In this document: positions 61,097 to 64,000 of the stretch, one piece after another | Layout of the letters: the number at the start of each line of letters is the position of its first letter | Numbering within the stretch: the first letter of the stretch is position 1 | Position numbers and translations under genes: made by a program | The notes under the pieces: model-generated | The model's input: the letters and a program-made list of their open reading frames with translations, nothing else | Told to the model about the DNA's origin: nothing | Databases searched by the model: none | NCBI RefSeq assembly: GCF_016734815.1 | Contig: NZ_JAERQF010000001.1 | Location: 248,001-312,000 of the forward strand | From: Hymenobacter rubidus | Lineage (GTDB): Bacteria; Bacteroidota; Bacteroidia; Cytophagales; Hymenobacteraceae | Reading direction: 5' to 3' | Length of the DNA stretch: 64,000 nt

Positions 61097-61264
61097 CTCC
61101 CCCCCCGCCCCCCTCTCCTGCGGAGAGGGGGAGCCTGACGTCTGCACGTCTTCAGCTTTTTTGCAGTAGAAAGGTGAGAAAAGCATGTTATTGAAAATAA
61201 ATAGTATCCTTTTAGTTAGGCTCCCCCTCTTCGCAGGAGAGAAGGCCGGGGGGTGAGGTGAGCC
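61090..61264. repeat. Inverted repeat, family E, overlapping the TolC gene start
   Basis: Left arm 61090-61135 and right arm 61219-61264 are inverted copies (GGCTCACCTCCCCCCCCGC and TCCTGCGGAGAGGGGGAGCC on the left) with a few differences. The GTG start codon and first two codons of the TolC gene lie inside the left arm. Confidence 0.85.
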
Positions 61265-61270
61265 GCAAGG

Positions 61271-62518
61271 TCAGTCTCGCAGCGTCAGCTCCGGCGTGTC
61301 CAGATGGTCCTTCATGTCCGACACTACAATCTCCTCCCCTGCCCGCAGGCCGCTCACTATCTGCACGTAATCGAAGTTGCTGTCGCCGAAGCGAACCGTG
61401 CGGCGCACGGCCCGGCCATCGGCCAACACAAACACCGGCTGCTCCCTGCCGCCCGCGTAGTACGGGCCGTTTTTTACGCGCAGCACGCCGTGGTGGGCGC
61501 GGGTAATCACGAACACATCGGCCCGTAGATTGGGGCGCAGCACTGGATGATGGGGGTTGTTAAGCTGGGCGTAAAATGTCACCACGCCCTTTTCCACAGC
61601 CGGGCTGATGCTGGCCACAGTGCCGCGCAGGTCGGTATCGTTGATGCGTACCACCACCGAATCGCCGGGGTGCAACTGGTCGGCGTAGGAGTCCGAAATG
61701 GTAGCCCGCACCCGGAAGCTGCTCAGGTCAGCCACCCGCGCCAAGGCGTCGCCGGCCTGCACGGTGGTGCCGAGGTTGTCATTCACCCAGGTTAGCACGC
61801 CCGGCTGCTGGCTGCTGATATTGGCCTGCCGCAGCTTGGTGGCCAACTCCGAAATGCTGCGCTGCTGCATCGAAACGGTGTAGCCTAGCTCGCGCACATC
61901 GGCGGCGTTTGCGCTTTGCTGGGTCTGAATCTGGCGGGCCAAGCGGCTGGCTTCCAGCTGGGCCACAGTCAGGTTCAGCTCGGCCTGGCGCACGTTTTCG
62001 GCGGTGCCACCGCCTATTTTCAGAAGCTGCTGCTCGTCGCGCAGGGTCGATTGCAGGCTGCGCACTTTCACGGCCTGCACCTGGGCTTGGGCGCGCAGGT
62101 CATTCAGGCTGCGCTCCAGGTTGAGCTGGAGCTGGGAGTTCTTATTCCGGTTGCGCAGCTGCTCGTCGCCGAGCTTGGCCAAGGCCGAGTTGGTCAGGTC
62201 CTTATCCAGCTCCAGAATGGTTTCGCCAGCCGCTACCCGCGCGCCCACCACCACTGGCACCCGCCGGATGGTGCTCTGAATCGGGCTGGTAATCACCGCT
62301 TCACGCCCCGGAATGATGGTACCGGCGGCAGTTATCGACGCTTCCACATCGCCGATTTCCACTGTAGCCGTCAGCAAATCGCCACGTCGCAGGCTGGGTT
62401 TCAGCACCGTGCGGAAGGCCAGTACTACGCCCAGTCCCAGCACTACCGCGCCGGCTACCAGCAGCCAGCGGCGGCGCTTGCGTTGGGTTTGAATAGAATC
62501 GGCAATGGCTCTGTCCAT
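61271..62518 (-). CDS. Periplasmic adaptor protein (MacA/HlyD family)
   Basis: A 415-residue membrane-fusion protein: basic N-terminus (QTQRKRRRW), one transmembrane helix (about 19-37), half lipoyl domain (VEASITAAGTIIPGREAV), long coiled coil (about 105-230), second half lipoyl region (LTWVNDNLGTTVQAGDALARV) and beta-barrel (VVRINDTDLRGTVASISPAV), ending with a membrane-proximal domain. It joins the ABC permeases to TolC. First gene of the row, with a candidate sigma-54 promoter 37-52 bases before its ATG. Confidence 0.93.
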   Translation of the reverse strand: MDRAIADSIQTQRKRRRWLLVAGAVVLGLGVVLAFRTVLKPSLRRGDLLTATVEIGDVEASITAAGTIIPGREAVITSPIQSTIRRVPVVVGARVAAGETILELDKDLTNSALAKLGDEQLRNRNKNSQLQLNLERSLNDLRAQAQVQAVKVRSLQSTLRDEQQLLKIGGGTAENVRQAELNLTVAQLEASRLARQIQTQQSANAADVRELGYTVSMQQRSISELATKLRQANISSQQPGVLTWVNDNLGTTVQAGDALARVADLSSFRVRATISDSYADQLHPGDSVVVRINDTDLRGTVASISPAVEKGVVTFYAQLNNPHHPVLRPNLRADVFVITRAHHGVLRVKNGPYYAGGREQPVFVLADGRAVRRTVRFGDSNFDYVQIVSGLRAGEEIVVSDMKDHLDTPELTLRD

Positions 62519-62554
62519 TTTCGTGCAGAAATCAGGAAGGTTTCCATACCTTAG

Positions 62555-62570
62555 CCCAAGCCCCGTGCCA
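62555..62570 (-). promoter_or_regulatory. Candidate sigma-54 promoter of the exporter operon
   Basis: Minus strand reads TGGCACGGGGCTTGGG. The -24 element TGGCACG and the spacing are exact; the -12 element is TTGGG where TTGC(A/T) is expected, one mismatch at a usually conserved C. Predicted start near 62544, leader about 26 bases. Confidence 0.45.
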
Positions 62571-62636
62571 TTCCGACAAATACCTTTATGTCAGTTAATT
62601 ATAAAGCATAAAGGATTTATAGAAAGGGAATTATGC

Positions 62637-62650
62637 GTCCATTTTTGGAC
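62637..62650. promoter_or_regulatory. Possible activator-binding dyad upstream of the sigma-54 site
   Basis: GTCCATTTTTGGAC, a 14-base dyad about 70-80 bases upstream of the -24 element, the usual distance for an NtrC-type enhancer site. Short arms, single copy, so speculative. Confidence 0.2.
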
Positions 62651-62723
62651 ACTGTGCTTCAAACCGGACAACTCTTAGTTCTGGCCCACTCATTGAAGCT
62701 GTTCAGGAAGTGTCTCGCTTGCT

Positions 62724-62817
62724 GGTCCGCCGGCGTAGGCGTCCGACCGGTCGTCGGTCAACGGCCGTTGGCGCCTTGTTCAGGCGGCCACCGGTCGGAC
62801 GCCTACGCCGGCGGACC
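62724..62817. repeat. Inverted repeat, family F, with perfect 28-base arms
   Basis: 62724-62751 and 62790-62817 are exact inverted copies beginning GGTCCGCCGGCGTAGGCGTC, around a 38-base loop. It occupies most of the 432-base gap between the adaptor gene and the NTF2-like gene. No other copy is in the window. Confidence 0.9.
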
Positions 62818-62891
62818 GAGCGGAACCGATTTCCTAAACCGCTTCATTGCAAATCGAGGAGAGCCAATTTTTGGCCACTAGCGAATAAACA

Positions 62892-62923
62892 TTGCTTAAC
62901 ACAATAAAATATCCTTATATTCC
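62892..62923 (+). promoter_or_regulatory. Candidate promoter of the NTF2-like gene
   Basis: TTG, 21 bases, then TATATTCC (partial match to TAnnTTTG), 28 bases before ATG 62951, in locally AT-rich DNA. Confidence 0.3.
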
Positions 62924-62950
62924 CGAATAAATCCACAAAACCCATTCGTT

Positions 62951-63349
62951 ATGCAAGCCACTGCCACCGAAGCCACTGCCGAAATCCGGCGAGTCAACGA
63001 CCAATTTGAAGCCAGTTTTGCGCGCGGAGATGCCGCCGCCCTGGCCAGCCTGTACACGCCGGGCGGAGTGCTGCTTCCCACGGACATGGCGGCCATCCAA
63101 GGGGCAGCCGGCATTCAGGCGTTTTGGCAAGGGGCCATGGAAATGGGCATCAAGCAGGTAAAGCTGCAAACCCAGGACGTGGAACAACTGGCCGACACGG
63201 CCATTGAGCTGGGCCATTACACCCTTTACGGCCCCGATTCGCAGACCGTTGACCACGGCAAATACTTGGTCGTGTGGAAGGAGCAGCACGGCCAATGGCG
63301 CCTGCATCAGGACATTTGGAACAGCAGCGTAGCCGCCCCCGCCGCCTAG
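62951..63349 (+). CDS. NTF2-like protein, SnoaL/DUF4440 family
   Basis: A 132-residue protein with the cone-shaped fold pattern: N-terminal helix IRRVNDQFEASFARGDAAA, then LYTPGGVLLPTD, a helix (IQAFWQGAME) and strands ending in GKYLVVWKEQHGQWRLHQDIWN. Members bind small hydrophobic ligands or act as isomerases or chaperones; a specific role cannot be given. No signal peptide. It runs away from the exporter operon and converges with feoB. Confidence 0.85.
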   Translation: MQATATEATAEIRRVNDQFEASFARGDAAALASLYTPGGVLLPTDMAAIQGAAGIQAFWQGAMEMGIKQVKLQTQDVEQLADTAIELGHYTLYGPDSQTVDHGKYLVVWKEQHGQWRLHQDIWNSSVAAPAA

Positions 63350-63410
63350 GCAGCGCAACAGCCGAGCCGCCCGGCGATAAAAACTTGTATTCGTCGCCGG
63401 GCGGCTCGTG

Positions 63411-64000
63411 CTATGCCAGCACCTGGTACACCACAAAGGCCGCCGCATACGCCAGCCCCGTCATGTAAAGCAACTGCGCCAGCGGCCAGCGCCAGCTTTT
63501 GGTTTCGCGGTAAGTCACGGCCAGCGTGCTCATGCACTGCATGGCAAACACATAGAATACCAGCAGCGAAAAGGCCCGCGCTGGCGTGAAAAACGGCTGC
63601 CCGGCCGCGTCTCGCTCAGCACTTAGCTTCTGTTGCAGCGTGCCCATATCGGCGTCCTGCCCCACGCTGTAGATGGTGCTGATAGTGCCCACAAAAACCT
63701 CCCGCGCGGCAAAAGAAGTGAGCAGCGCAATGCCGATTTTCCAGTCGTAGCCCAGCGGCCGGATGGCCGGCTCGATGAGGTGGCCAAACTTGCCGGCATA
63801 CGACGTTTCTAGGCGGACCGAAGCCACGCGGCGGTTCACCTCGGGTGCGTCCCACTGCTGTGCAGTCGCCTGCTGCCGCACCTGCGCTTCGGCCGTTGCC
63901 TGCTGCTGGCCTGGGCCGTAGCTGGCCAGCACCCACAGCAGCACCGAAATAGCCACAATCACCTGGCCCGCCTGCAGCACAAAAGCCCTGACTTTCTGGT
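63411..64000 (-). CDS. feoB: Ferrous iron transporter FeoB, C-terminal part
   Basis: The frame stays open to the window edge, so the N-terminal G domain lies beyond it; about 195 residues are present. Visible: RAFVLQAGQVIVAISVLLWVL (a helix after the Gate domain), PAIRPLGYDWKIGIALLTS, FAAREVFVGTISTIYSVG, and last helices with FYVFAMQCMSTLAVTYRETKS and WPLAQLLYMTGLAYAAAF. These are the conserved C-terminal membrane segments of FeoB, the Fe2+ uptake protein. No FeoA can be seen on this side. Confidence 0.93.
   Translation of the reverse strand, partial: QKVRAFVLQAGQVIVAISVLLWVLASYGPGQQQATAEAQVRQQATAQQWDAPEVNRRVASVRLETSYAGKFGHLIEPAIRPLGYDWKIGIALLTSFAAREVFVGTISTIYSVGQDADMGTLQQKLSAERDAAGQPFFTPARAFSLLVFYVFAMQCMSTLAVTYRETKSWRWPLAQLLYMTGLAYAAAFVVYQVLA

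Noticed and set aside
62633-62881. An 82-codon frame between the adaptor and NTF2-like genes
   Set aside because: Most of it is the perfect inverted repeat at 62724-62817; no homology or signal is apparent.

Overview
The window reads as chromosomal DNA of a high-GC member of the Bacteroidota, most likely Hymenobacter or a close relative (order Cytophagales). Grounds: a complete porP-gldK-gldL-gldM-gldN type IX secretion (T9SS) locus plus porW; two proteins with T9SS C-terminal sorting domains; an ATP synthase operon lacking atpD and atpC, as is usual in this phylum; a DUF4271 gene beside hemD; and -7 boxes of the Bacteroidota form TAnnTTTG in front of many genes. I see no rRNA, tRNA, CRISPR array, phage or intact insertion sequence.

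Layout. 1-6.2 kb: end of a DedA gene, aroE, an ECF sigma factor overlapping a membrane-anchored beta-barrel protein, uvrB and a small exported protein. 6.3-10.8 kb: an exported amidohydrolase and a 968-residue T9SS cargo protein made of about 14 propeller-like repeats. 11-17.4 kb: atpZ, an atpI-like gene and atpB-E-F-H-A-G, with different hairpins in the spacers and a run of 14 G between atpB and atpE. 17.6-20.6 kb: porW. 20.8-26.2 kb: a tight five-gene operon of four paralogous lipoproteins followed by a T9SS-exported serine hydrolase. 26.5-31 kb: a class A penicillin-binding protein and uvrC. 31-37 kb: the T9SS core operon. 37-50.6 kb: housekeeping and envelope genes (hemD, DUF4271, a WecA/MraY-type transferase, lipB, yraN, a MORN-like lipoprotein, a cyanophycinase homologue, mgtE, arfB, a FabH-type synthase, an OprB-type porin, an alpha/beta hydrolase, an RsmI-like methylase). 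50.7-52.1 kb: amt. 52.2-62.6 kb: eight collinear genes for a MacAB-TolC-like exporter, a DUF2807 protein, an NtrC-type regulator and its histidine kinase, with a candidate sigma-54 promoter at the head. 62.9-64 kb: an NTF2-like protein and the 3' part of feoB.

The most unusual features are: (i) the exporter and two-component locus, in which six of seven spacers carry inverted repeats and the promoter type fits the encoded activator; (ii) the lipoprotein array, whose gene ends are nearly identical while the middles have diverged and look AT-rich; (iii) related families of dispersed inverted repeats, in places touching start codons, and a small TA-flanked MITE-like element, one copy of which sits inside the loop of another repeat; (iv) an ECF sigma factor paired with one polypeptide that seems to join an inner-membrane helix to an outer-membrane barrel. 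All functional statements rest on motif recognition by eye; no database search was run.
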